Notes under the pieces: model-generated
The model's database searches: none
Seen by the model: only the letters and a program-made list of their open reading frames with translations
What the model was told of the DNA's origin: nothing
Translations under genes and position numbers: made by a program
Assembly: GCA_022494885.1 (NCBI GenBank)
Contig: JAGVSM010003951.1
Span: forward strand, 186,001 to 250,000
From: Micrasema longulum
Lineage: Eukaryota; Arthropoda; Insecta; Trichoptera; Brachycentridae
DNA: 64,000 nt
Direction: 5' to 3'
Part shown: piece after piece, positions 44,925 through 57,200 of the stretch
How positions within the stretch are numbered: position 1 is the stretch's first letter
Layout: the number at the start of each line of letters is the position of its first letter

Positions 44925-45285
44925 GCTGAAGGAATTCCAACTTCGACAATATTTTGAGTATGTTCAAATATTGTTAGGAAATCCAGCCTGTCTATCAACA
45001 TTTGGACATACTCGAAACATTGTTGAATTAACCAACTGGTAAAAGAAGAAGTTTAAAAATTTGAAAATTGTTTTCAGGCGTTGCCTTGTGAATTGGTTCA
45101 GCCGGATGAACCCCACCCACACGACAAATGTGGATGTTTAAACATGGGCAAAATGGGTAATGTTACACAGTGTGTAAAATGGCCATTTAAACCAGCCAAT
45201 GACATGTCATAAGTCCTGTAAATGCCTAGACTTCCGTATTCCCTTCTCAAAAATGTTTCCCTTTCTGTTGCAACAAATTTAGAAT
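44925..45285 (+). repeat. Repeat family N, plus-strand copy
   Basis: [78 protein letters not shown] reading (45140-45195), AAATGCCTAGACTTCCGTAT and CTGTTGCAACAAATTTAG. The start codon region of the small ORF is deleted. Confidence 0.75.
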
Positions 45286-45289
45286 TATA

Positions 45290-45800
45290 TCTTCTTGAGC
45301 CTTGTTCTTCTTACTGCTAGATAAGGTCTTCTTCCAAACGTTTCCACTTCTTTCTGGTTCCCGTTTTTTTTGTGGCTTTCCAATACCTCTTTTGTTTACC
45401 CATGGACTCTTAATTTATTATTTTGGGTGTCTACCTGCCATCATTTTGTCGCGCCAAGTGTTCTGCCCAATGCCAATTTATTTTTGCTGTTCGATTCATG
45501 ATATCTACGACTCCAGTTCGACCCCTAATTTATTATCCTTAGACATACACCGAGCAACAGCCTTTCCATGGGTCGTTGCGTGCATTTTATTTCTGGCTAC
45601 TTTTCTGTGTCGCAGACGTGGATTCTAGTCCGTATGTCGTCACTGGCAATATACTCGTACATGATTCGATTAGTCGTTTTACGCGTACTGGAACATATTT
45701 AATTTCGAAAACGTCAACTCCGCTGTCAAGTTGTCTTTTCTAAGTTTGACTTTGTGTCCAAGGTATATGGTATATGTATTCGCCAAACTCTTATTTCTTA
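45290..45800 (-). pseudogene. LINE ORF2 C-terminal relic, minus strand
   Basis: The minus strand reads YLGHKVKLRKDNLTAEL (about 45755), RNKMHATTHGKAVARCM (45580), INWHWAEHLARQNDGR-like (45470) and KRLEEDLI (45325) in shifting frames. This is the C-terminal type with W.GH.AR..DGRW, related to 52165-52540. Confidence 0.6.
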
Positions 45801-46089
45801 TTAACATATTATTGCTGATGAAAATTGGATTCCTTGTTGGTCCATAATCTTTAGTGAGTAGAATAATTACATGTTGGCAAATACTATTTGACAGAAAAAT
45901 GATATTTGTTTGAAGTTATTAATTCTAAAAAAAACGCAGAACTTTTAAAACAATAAATGGAAATCCACTTGAACATGGTCACAATAGCAGAGAAATAGTA
46001 AAAATCACACTCCTATTTAAAAAGAATTCAAATAAATTTTATTAAACATTAAAAACATACATAAGTTGTGTCCGTTTATTTCCAAATGA
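45801..46089. other. No recognisable gene
   Basis: AT-rich spacer before the SINE cluster. Confidence 0.4.
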
Positions 46090-46272
46090 ATCGGGTTGTG
46101 GTCCCGTGGCTAGTGTTGCGGACTCACGGATCAGAAGTCCGAGGTTCAGACCCCACTATACCCCAACTTGATTTCCATTTTCTAATAGTGAGTTATTTAC
46201 AAATCGTTGAAAATGGTCATTAAAATTTAAATATTTGGGTAAATTATACAAACGCTAGTATTTATTTTTCAA
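46090..46272 (+). repeat. tRNA-derived SINE, family A
   Basis: The head CGGGTTGTGGTCCCGTGGCT carries an A-box-like stretch. The B-box region GGTTCAGACCCC (46143-46154) is slightly mutated. The body TTTTCTAATAGTGAGTTATT and tail follow. Copies at 46818-46995, 52645-52797 (minus) and 57770-57940. Confidence 0.75.
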
Positions 46273-46273
46273 T

Positions 46274-46701
46274 AATGAGGAACTTCAGCCCTACGGGAAA
46301 TTGGATACAAAAAATGTTTTCTTGCGCGGGGTAAAAATTAGAGCATTAAATTGTACCGCAAAGTTTCTTGAAAATGTACAGAAAAATAATAAAAAATATT
46401 TTGATAAAAACGCACTACTTTAAATGACGTCACTGGTTCATGTGAATCAACCTATGATCTGAGAGCTATGGAAGATTTCCGGTCTGCTTGTCGCTTCTGG
46501 ACCAATGGGAAGAACTGAATGAGAATAAGCGGAAATGAACCTCTGACGTTACACGCGGAGTTATTTCAGAAATACAAAACTTTGAAAAATCGTAACGCCG
46601 ATAATACGATAAATAAAAATTAAAAAAAAAAAAAATTGACTTAGTTTAACAGTCTATTAACAAATATTTTTTTTTTTAAAAAACCACTGAACTTCCTCAT
46701 T
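46274..46701. mobile_element. MITE family M, complete copy with 15-bp TIRs
   Basis: AATGAGGAACTTCAG at the left and CTGAACTTCCTCATT at the right form inverted repeats with one mismatch; the interior is 428 bp with no ORF. Ends of the same family are at 27905 and 33143. Target duplication is unclear. Confidence 0.65.
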
Positions 46702-46817
46702 CATAGCATCTTCACCGTACGCTGCGCAAATATCGGCAACTTTATTCCCTCGATTGAACGCGAACAAAATGAGGTGTCTAAAATGTTTACTTTCGTGTAC
46801 TTATCATTTTGTGGCAA

Positions 46818-46995
46818 TCGGGTTGTGGTCCTGTGGCTAGTGTCTCGGACTCACTGACCGAAGGTCTGTGGTTCGAATCCCACTCTACCCCAACTCGATT
46901 GCCATTTTCTAATAGTGAGTTATTTACAAGTCGTTGAAAATATCTCTCAAAATTAAATATTTGGGCAAATCATAAGAACGCAAATATTTCTTAGA
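46818..46995 (+). repeat. tRNA-derived SINE, family A
   Basis: Has an intact B box GGTTCGAATCC at 46870-46880 and the family A body and tail. It contains head, body and an A-rich tail (46990-47013). Confidence 0.8.
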
Positions 46996-47014
46996 AAAAA
47001 AATAATAAAAAATT

Positions 47015-47275
47015 GTTGGCCTCGTGGTGTTATGGTCAGTGCATTCGCCTACCATGCGAGAGGTCTCGGGTTCGATTCCCGATATGGTTGATATGAAATA
47101 TTATTTAAAAGGGTGTTTTTACACTAGAATATTTCATAGTCCCTGGACTGGTACCTGAAGCGTAAGACTGACCACCTTACCTTCATGTAACAAAAATGAT
47201 CAAGATACGCTGCAATTGGTGTACTAATGCAGTGCCCTATGCACCATTATGTGTGAAAAGGGAATGTTAATGACG
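47015..47275 (+). repeat. tRNA-derived SINE, family B
   Basis: The head GGCCTCGTGGTGTTATGGTC resembles tRNA-Gly/Asp heads, with B box GGTTCGATTCC at 47069-47079. The body includes CCCTGGACTGGTACCTGAAG, CGTAAGACTGACCACCTTAC and ends in GATGAC repeats. The best copy of the family in the window; another full copy is at 51266-51518 (minus). Confidence 0.8.
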
Positions 47276-48146
47276 ATGACGACTTATTATTCTATTTTAA
47301 AGGGTTGTAATAAAATATGTAACGTTGAAGCAAACTCAATATCTTGTAGAGTAGAAAATATTCTTTTAAATGACTTTATAGTCTTAATCTTTTTTTTTTG
47401 GTGCACATTTTTTAATTTGGAAAAAAATGCACACAATTTATGTTAACACCTAATACGTTAAAATATTTTGAAAATTGTTATTTTTGCAAAATTGTGTAAG
47501 TTCATTTGTCATTGATTTTACTTAAATTAATAAGCATGTCACGTCGCCTGTTGGCGCAAAGCTGTCACAGATCATAAAAATATCGTAAATTTAACTGTAA
47601 AAATGGTCTTCAATTCAATATACATACTTCCCGGGTGGAGGTCAATACCATAACCAATAATAGAAGCACTTAGAAGCACATAGAAGCACAGTTAAAGGGA
47701 GAAATTCCTGACTGCTCAAGTCATCGTCAATAAATTATTATCATCATCATCAGACTCTTATTAGCCGAGGGGTCATTAAAATAGGAAGACACGGAAGCCG
47801 ATATACTGGGGTATTAGAAACGAAGAGCGAAGAGCGAAAAAAGCTTTTTATACCAATAATAACATAGGTAAAATATTAACAAATTGTAAAGATAAGGATG
47901 ACAAATTAAATCATTATTAAACAAGTTGTCCTCTTTCAAACGATCACTGAATCAAATTCAATTATAAACACCTCTCTCCCGCTTCTACTCCCACCAAGTC
48001 TACTCTATACCATTGTGTGTTTCTACTTCCTTTATAATAATTTTCTATGCATAAATATGTCATTAAAAATGCCCATTGGGCGTATATATAAATAAAAAAT
48101 ATTATAATTTTATGATTTAACATTACTTTTCTTATATTTTTTGCAG
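47276..48146. other. Region upstream of the collagen gene
   Basis: No gene. 47680-47700 has three AGAAGCACATAG-type repeats. 48065-48105 holds GCCCATTGGGCGT followed by an AT tail, like a LINE 3' hairpin motif. 48121-48146 is the pyrimidine tract and TTGCAG acceptor for the first coding exon. An upstream 5' UTR exon must exist elsewhere; no promoter was identified. Confidence 0.5.
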
Positions 48147-48238
48147 GTTTGGAAGGTTGGAACAGTTTGCCACGATGGTACAGAAGCTGACACTTGTTTC
48201 GACATTCATCTTAATCTGCTTCACAAATGTAGGTGGAC
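48147..48238 (+). CDS. Collagen exon: 5' UTR end and signal peptide
   Basis: Acceptor TTTTTTGCAG ends at 48146, and the ATG at 48175 is the first in the exon. 21 codons plus one base encode a Leu/Ile/Phe-rich signal peptide ending TNVGG. Donor GTGAGT at 48239. Too short to appear as a long ORF. Secretion fits a collagen. Confidence 0.8.
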
Positions 48239-51200
48239 GTGAGTACATATTTTATTCTTTTTTCTCCTTCGTTTCCTCATAATAGGGGTCGTGATCTATG
48301 GTGGTACCTATGGCCAGCACAAAGCGTCTCCATCTCCGTTTTCCGCAGCATGTACCGCCGAGTAAAGGTATCCCTCGGCTATCTCCCCAACTTGGTCACA
48401 CCAACGAGCAAGTTCCGGAACTTAACTTGTAGCCAGTAAATATGAAGCAGAGTAAAAAGCTGCGACGTACAGCTTTGAATTCACAGTAAAATGGTCAAAA
48501 TCAAATAAAATTTCAACGCTTAGTCAATTAGTTGGTTTACCTCTTCGTTCTAATTCTCAAAGCACCCTCTTAATACACACCCACACCTCCTTTTCTTTTC
48601 TAACTCATAAAGTGTCCATGTGACTCGACTTTGGAATCATCCTCTATCCCTTGTCAAATATGTTACTACAGTATCTCTGTTTAAATCACGTCTGAATAAA
48701 CATCTCCTTTCTCTTCCATAATCTCTCCTACTTTCCTCTTTCTTCCTTTTTTCCGTTGAGTAATAGTATTGATTTCTGGTAATTAATATACAAATACAAT
48801 TATTTCTATTTTTGTATATCTTTAGCTTTTCATTTTAGTTTCTTTTGTTAAATTTAAATTATACAATAACACTGTTATTTTATTGGTTGGTTCGATGAAA
48901 CTGTCATCTGGCCATAAGCCCGCCAATGTACAATTAACGTTCTGTACAAAAAGTTAAATTAATAATGGTCTTTTTTGCTCTACTACGCGTTTAGCTTGGA
49001 AATGTTGACGCGACCACGCTCATTTTTAGAACATGCTTTCAAAATATCGTTCTATGAAGCATCATCTCTATTAAATTATACCTCAGTGTTTTGAATAGAT
49101 TAATTCGCCTAATGTCCCACAGAGTTCATGTCCGGTGAAGCCAAACGTCCCTGCGATACAGACCTCCACAGTTTGGACCTTATCCGCCGGTTTGGGCTGG
49201 ACCTGCCGGGCGCCAGGGCGAGGTATCCCGGAGTATCTAGGGTCAGGGGGTCCAGCCGACTCCAAACTGCCTACAGGCTGGACAGGAACTCGAACCTCAC
49301 CCAAGTCACCAGGTACTGTAAGACAGAAATGTCACCTATGTCAGAACATTTATTGATACTGGCTCCCACATATGTTTTAAGAGTAATAAGATAGTCGAAT
49401 ATGCAGATAATCTAAATATTGTTGGAAGATCCTTAACAGCCATCAAGGAAACCTTCTACCCTCTGGAAACCGCTGCGCGCGAGGTGGGCTTGAGAATTAA
49501 TGAAGATAAAACAAATTTTATCACTCAAAGTCGAAACCCATCCAACTGAGCAAGAAGTAGCGTGCAGTTCAGAGATAGTTACTCCTTTGAGGCAGTCGAC
49601 CAGTTTGCGTCGACCAGTTCGCGTACTTAAGCTTTCTTCTCACGGAAGGTAACGAGGAAATTACAGAAATAAAGAAACAGGCAACAGAACATATTTCTCC
49701 TTGCTGCCAGTGTTTAAGTCAAGAAGCGTCCATAGGAAAAAAAGATAACCCTGTACAAGACCATTATAAGGGCTGTATTGGCGTATACGAAGCACTGACC
49801 CTGACAATAAAGTCGGCTGAGATGCTGGATATGTTTAAAAGGGGAGTTCTTCGCCGAATCTGTGATCCCATGAAAGATGAAGAAGAGTGGCGCATTAGGC
49901 ATAATGTCAAATTGTACAGCATATATGAAGTCTCTAGTATCTGAACGCACATAAAACTGCTCAGGTTGAGATGGGCTAGACACGTACAAAGAATGCCTGA
50001 CGTGCGAGTAACTAAGAAAGTTATGACTGGGCATACAGGAAATAAAAGAAGAATCAGAAGACCCACACTGAGATGGGAGGATGAAGTAAAAAAAATATGC
50101 AGCACAGCTTCTACAAATTGCGAATTGGAAAATGGCTGCTGAGGACAGGCGGAGTTGGAGGCAAAAGTTGAAGGAGGCTAAGGCTTGATTTGGGCTGTAG
50201 CGCCATCGAAGAAGAAGAAGTGATGCCGGGAACCATGTTGAGTCTAATTTAAGCCAGGAGTCTGTGTATTTCATTTGCCTCTTTTACTATCTTATTTTTA
50301 CACAACGTATAGTTTATCCTGAAGATGGCTCCTGCAACGTTAGCCGAACGTCCAATCTACACAGGATCACCCAAAAAGGATGGTACAAATTGACTCCAAT
50401 GAATGCTTACGGTCGTCGTATAAGATCCATTTCTCATCGCAAGTTACGAGCTGACTCAAAATTTCCATGTTATTGTCAATCTCAATCATTTATCCATTTT
50501 GAATCTAGAAAAAATGACATAAAATAGATGCTTACATACATGATGAACGATTAACTGAAATTGAAAAGTTAGGACTAACAATAGATAGACAATTGACATG
50601 GATAATTCATATCAACAATTTACTCAGCAAAGTAGCGATATTATAGGGTCTTCTTTTTAAATTGAAAACTTTGTTCCAAAAATGGAAAAATTATAATTTG
50701 CGAATCCTATGTAAAAACTAAAATATGCCAAATGCAACTACTATGGGGTACATGAAATCAAAATGACATAAACAGATTATAAAGACGGTAAAATAAAATA
50801 TTAAAGATAGTATAATATGATCTCCCTTATCTAACAGCAACTAACGAAACTAAACAATTAAATGTAACTTAACTCTTTCTAATAGAATCCTTAAAATTTA
50901 TTCATAAATTAGCCACTGGTATAATTGTAGACAAACAACTAAAACTTGAAAAAAATTGAAGTAAAAATGGACACGATACGAATTCTTGAACAATATCGTA
51001 TACAACTTTCTAAAACGAGACAAGGACAGTCGAGACTAATTAATAAACCAGTTACTGAAATTATACGATAAACTATCAGACAAAACTAAACAAAAGACTC
51101 AGACAACCTTAAGTAAACATTTAAAAAATATTATCATTAACAGTAGATTATGAATAAAAAAGAGCGTTTTTTTATGTATGTAATCCGTAAGGGCTTATAA

Positions 51201-54200
51201 TTAAAAAAAAAAAAGATGTCGTGGAAGGGATGAAAACGGTCTTGAATTATTCCAAATTCATTTCATTATTCGTCATCATTATTCCATTTCCGCACCTAAT
51301 GGTGCATATGGTAGTGCATTGGTACACTAATCTCAGCGTATCTTGATCATTTTTGTTACACGAAGGTAAGATGATCAATGATCAGTCTTACGCTTCAGGT
51401 ACCAGTCCAGGGACTATAAAATATTCTAGTATACTCCTTATCAACCATGTCGGGAATCGAACCCGAGACCTCTTGAATGGTAGGCGAACGCGCTGACCAT
51501 TACACCACGAGGTCGGCATTAGTGGATTTACTTATCACTCTTCCTTTTTTTAATTTCTATAATAAATGCCATGTAATTGTTTTGTCTCAGCAAAGCAATG
51601 AAGAGAGTTTGGTGTTAGCGGTCATTCAGCTCTCAGGTTACCCCTTTTTACTTTGCAGCGAGGTGTTCCCGCAAGGGCTGCCGTCAGACTTTTCTCTCGT
51701 GTGCACGTTCCGCGCCAGGCGCCCCGTCGCGGGGCGGAAGCCCTGGCTGCTGCTGGCCGCGCGCGACGCCGAGGGGGCCCCCCAGCTGCGGGTGGCGCTG
51801 GAGCCCCGCAGCCGCGCCCTGACGCTGACCATGGCCGGCCCGGAGACGTTGCAGGAGGTCACGTTTAACGATGCTCCAGTGAGTAAAACAACCGGAAAAT
51901 TTTAAAACTTTAAAGATAAAAACAAAAAATGCAACAGCTTATTTTTTTCCTTACTATGAGGCTGCATTTTTGCTACATTTTTGCTACATTTGGCTGCAAT
52001 TTACCCGTATTGTTTTTGATAAAAAGTTTCTCTTTAAAACATTAACCTATAAAGTAAATACCAACCTCCAATAAAATACAAAGAAATGGGGGATTGAGAA
52101 TTTCGAACTGTCTTCATTTTCAAGTAATGCAATATACCATACGACTTTGGCTTGCATGCGGGTGGGAATCATCATCATCATCATCATCAGCCGACTCTTG
52201 TCCAATGTCGAACATAGGCCTCCCCCTTTAGTCGCCATATTTCCCTATCCTGAGCCAACCGCATCCAACCACTTCCTGCTACTCGTCTTATGTTATCAGA
52301 CCACCTTGTCTGAGGCCTGCCGACACTTTTTCTACCCGTTCTGGGTCACCATTCCAGGACTTTTTTCCATCTAGAGTCTGTTATTCTGGCTATATGACCA
52401 GCCCAGCTCCATTTCTGGTTGGCAGCCCTATGGACTACATCGGTGATCTTTGTTCTTGCTCTAATCCATGTATTGGTTTTTCTGTCTCTCAACGAAATAC
52501 CCAGCATTCTCCTTTCCATGGCTCTCTGCGGGTGGGAATATGACATATGAATAGGTACTCTGGAAATAACAAAATTGACATATTATATTTTATGACCATC
52601 GGACTATTTCTTTAATACCGGTATGTTTTCGATATTATTTTTTTTTTAAAAGAAATATTTGCGTTTTGAGGGCATTTTTTAATGAGTTGTAAATACTTAC
52701 TATTAGAAAATGGGTATCAAGTTGGGGTTGAGTGGGATTCGAACCACGGACTTTTGAGCCGTGAGTCCGAGACACTAGCCACGAGACCACAACTCGATTC
52801 AATGTTCAATCAACCCGACAATTTAAAGTATCGGAAACCCAATATTTTTGCTATGTAAAAATTAATCGCGGTGAATAGTTTCGCAAAAACTCGAAAATAG
52901 CTTAAAAGATTTACGTGCTGTTTTTTGCAAAATTTTCTAATTAACGTCCTCAAGATTTTTAAATAATAACGTCTTCAATATGTTGAGTGGAAAAAAAATT
53001 AGAAGCATATATGTGTTTTTCATCGATTTTCCAAGGTTGATTTCGACTAAAATGCATATATTGAAAAATTCGTAGGATGTGGTTATTTTGTAAATTAAAA
53101 AATATCGTATTTTAACATTTACAAACAACTATTATTTTTAATGGATACTTAATTGATTGAATTCCTTACAATTTCTCAATTTCTACATATTTCCTTATTT
53201 TTAATGGTTAAATAATTTTAACTGACATTTGATATGTTTTTGTAAAAAAGGATTCTTACTCGAAATGCACCACTGTTGGTAAATAAAGCAGTGTTAAATT
53301 TTTTGCAAAAAGAATTCTATATTTAAAAATCAATTATTTTATTCATTATTTTTGTATTATACTGGAAAAACCTATATAAAAAAAAAATGTGTGAAAATTA
53401 TTGTGAAATACACATGTACCTACCTATTAAGTAAATAAATGTCCCCCCATTTTTAACCCCTTCAGCCGCCACTGGAAAATGGTGGTAATTTTACAGTTGT
53501 AGATAAGGGTTTCAATTGCCTGAGTATACAGTGCGACCAATTGTGCAACAAAAAGATAAAATAAAAATACCTAAATTTCAGTTTCGGTTTTGACTTGTTT
53601 CGGTCGGTCACTTCTAAATTGCCCTTCGCATTTTTTTTATCGGCAATACATGCTTCTGTTTTACTTCTATCACCATATACACTAAATAAATGATGTTTGT
53701 TTGCCCAGGTATTCGACAAATCCTGGCACAAGCTTGTTTTGACCGTCCAGCGAGGAGCCGCCTTTCTTTGGGTGGACTGCACCCCCGTCAGCTCCGGGAC
53801 ATCCAACACTCTTGCAGATGCCCCACTGATCGTCCCAGCTTTAGATCCCAAAGGCTATGTGTCGCTGGCACAGACCGCGGAAATGGTAAATAAATAAAAT
53901 GTATGTTAAAAACTAACCGTAAGAACATAGGAAAATAAGAAACGTAATCCTTTAAAGAAAAAAAAAATGAAAATTAAGAAATACTTTAGTTCATCGCAAT
54001 ACTCGAACCTTTTTGGTTGCGTTGGTATGTTTATTGTGCATTGCACATTTTAATAGGTTGCTGTGTTAAATTTATTACTACTGACTGAGCCCTAGTTAGA
54101 ATGTTGTAATTATTCTTCTGTGGGTACAATATTTTTTTCTCCGGCCCAATACGATCTGAAGTGTCAGCGAACATATGTGATTTGATATTCCCAGCGCGAT

Positions 54201-57200
54201 CGCTCATAATTTATTATAGCGATCAATAAGTCATTACAATTCACTGTGTCGTGTTACCGTGTGAATTATCATAAAAAAACCGACAATTACCAATCAGACC
54301 ACAGGATCTGATAGAACCTGCCGCGACCAGAGAAGTTCGATCATTAAGGTTGGAAGAAGCCCAGTACAAGGTAGGTAATTGCATTAATTTGTATTGGGGT
54401 TCGGTGGTAGAGTAAGTTAAGATAACACAAAGCAACGCTGAATTCTGCGAACCAACAAAAAATCAATATTTGTCAGATAAATCAGTCTATCCGCTATTTG
54501 GCGAGTGGCGCAATCACTTTTGATTGTGCAAAACCATCAAATCGCGCATTTTTTTTTTGTATGAAACTGTGATATTCCCCAATCAATTTAATGTCTGTAT
54601 TTAATTTCTATTGTATTTTTGTCTCCAGGTACCTCATGCGGTGAGTAAAGAAGTGTTCTTCGATTAAGATTTAGTTTGTCCAAGGTATTTTCACATTGGT
54701 TAGATTTTCTAGAACACTTGCTTCCTTCTATACTGAAATCTCTCTGAGATGGTCTAGACTCCTTTTTCCTTACTTATCCCAACTTTTCAAGGCAGATTTA
54801 AACGTTTTGCTGTTTACTAGAGATTATAATTAATTACAAATGCTCCAATAAGTGCTTTTGAATTCCATATTTTCTTCTGTGATGGCCCATTGCTTTTCTT
54901 AGTCTATAAGCGCCCCGCCCCTATTTTATGCTATTTTCCAGAATTTACTTTTAAATCTTGATTTACGAAAATCAGATACTATTGTTTCCAAATTAACATA
55001 CAGTTATTAAATAATGCTATCGTCATTGACATATAATACATAGCAGGGGCAAACCGGGTATAGAAGCGATTATGCGCAGCTTATTATTATATTTGACTAA
55101 CCATAATAATGTTTTATTGTAACTTTATTTACAGAAAAACAAATAAATAATTAACATTTATTTCAAATCATTTCCACCATTTGTATTTTTATCCTAATAT
55201 TAATAAAGCGCGCCAGCGCCTGTGGTGAGCCAAGAAACTGGCCGATTATTCCAGCTTATTTTTTCACACAAATAAGTATACTATATTTTGTGCGGGTTTT
55301 TTCTCCTAGATTAAACTTGCAGATTACACAAATTATTTGAAGATTCTTGATTTTGAAAACAGCATTTCAAACATTGTTTCTTAAGGACTTTTTTTTCTTT
55401 GAGATGGTACTTTTGACATAAGACGATAATTACTTTCATTCGTCATATTGCAGGACATATAGCGCTCCACGCGACCGTTTTTAGCACTATTAATTACTAG
55501 AACAATTCAGCCAGTTGACATTTCAATTGAATACCTAATATCGACTGAATCCATAGTGGTATTTTTTATTTATTTTTAATGAATTATATATTAAAGTAGT
55601 GGATAATATATCTCTATAATATCACAAAGTTACATCGTTTGAGTTGATTTCATGGATGACAGTTGTTGTATCACACAAAACCACAGAAAAATATCAATTT
55701 ATAGTATGTATTACTTACATTATATTATGTACCTCCTATGTAGGTACTAATATATATTTTTAAAGCTTACCTGTAAATAAAATCACCATTCGCCACTGAT
55801 ACATAGCCTATTGAGTAAAATATTTTTTAAAAAAAGTGACACGAACACGTTACTATTACGTTACCCATAGTTACTAAGCACAGTTTATTTACACCAAATC
55901 TGCGTTCAACGAGTATGCAAATGCTACCAAAAATGAAATGTGACCCATTTTTGGCAAATAAAAAAAAGGGTATTTACGTTAACAATCAATATTCGTTTTT
56001 GGTAGATCCCAATCAGGTTCTTACCTTAAATTCCTTATAATATCGACCCATTTATTTATTTTCACTGGATTTTGAAGAACGAAAAAGTAATATTAACTCA
56101 CGTTAATTACATTTTAAAAACGTATTCTCATCAGTGCGCCACTGTTACTAAAAAGAGCTTCGTAATTGCGCCGCTAGGCGTAGTTTGACGTTAAAAAAAA
56201 TAAATTGTTTCAAGCTTTGTTAATCGTTCATGAACAAATATTTACCAACGAAAAGTTGTACAATCATTTTTACAATATTTATCCGAAAGGTTTGGATACA
56301 AGTAGGCATTTTTATTTCAATTCTAAACGTCACGCCTGTCGAAGAACGATTAAATACGCGATGGGCATGAGTTGAGTGTCATCATTTTGAGGGCTCAGGC
56401 ATGCCCTGTTTGCATAGAATTAAGAATAGTCCAGAAACCGCATACGCACATCAAACAGAAGGCGGCTCAACTACTCATAAATGAGTAGGTTTACGTTTTG
56501 TCCCATTAGTTTCTTTGTAGACGTCGCTCAGTACGCAACTCCTGATTTGAATTCAATTATGCCGTGTTGTGTCCTTTTAAAGTGTAGAAATAATGCTAGG
56601 ATCTTAAAGAAACAGGATGGCATTACATTTCATGTGTAATTAACAAACGAATGTTTAAGTAGCAAATGAATTACTTAAAAATTGAATTGTTTTTCCATCT
56701 GTTAGATTGTCGAAGAAACAAAATGGAAATTTCGTTAGTATTGCCAGGGTAGATTTTTTTTTTACCCTACTTTGCTCATTTAATAAAAGAACTAATGACA
56801 ATTAGACCTCGTATTAAACAACGCCGTGGGGGACATTTGAACGACATTATCTTTAAAACATGAAATATTATTTAACATGATATAAAAATATCCGTTTTGT
56901 GTCAAATAAAATTTGTTTTATATTTTAAGTTCAAAGTTCATAAATTCAATTACTCTTATTAAATGACCCTTTATTTATATAATCTGTAGTGTCAATCAGT
57001 GTTTCCGCGTGCACAATAAAATTTTAGAGAAATTAACAGATTGCTTTTTTTTAACCTTGCATTTGTGTTGTGATTATATTTTTTTCCCATTAAGCAACAT
57101 TACCCGGCGACTTAACGTATGCGCGCGGCGAAAGTGTGTCTGAGTCCCCACTAGTTCCCCCGAACTATTGGACACAGTCCGATGTATTCAAATATGATTC

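Noticed and set aside
46090..47090. Functional tRNA genes suggested by tRNA-like heads with B boxes
   Set aside because: No matching acceptor stems were seen; the same heads recur with fixed non-tRNA bodies, so they are SINEs.
49083..49304. Minus-strand ORF with Pro/Gly-rich protein
   Set aside because: Antisense to the certain collagen exon 49123-49312.
51638..51868. Alternative-frame and minus-strand ORFs over the GC-rich exon
   Set aside because: High GC removes stops in all frames; only one frame continues the collagen domain with proper splice sites.
53462..53851. 129-codon minus-strand ORF
   Set aside because: Overlaps collagen exon 53709-53885 antisense, and the rest has no family resemblance.
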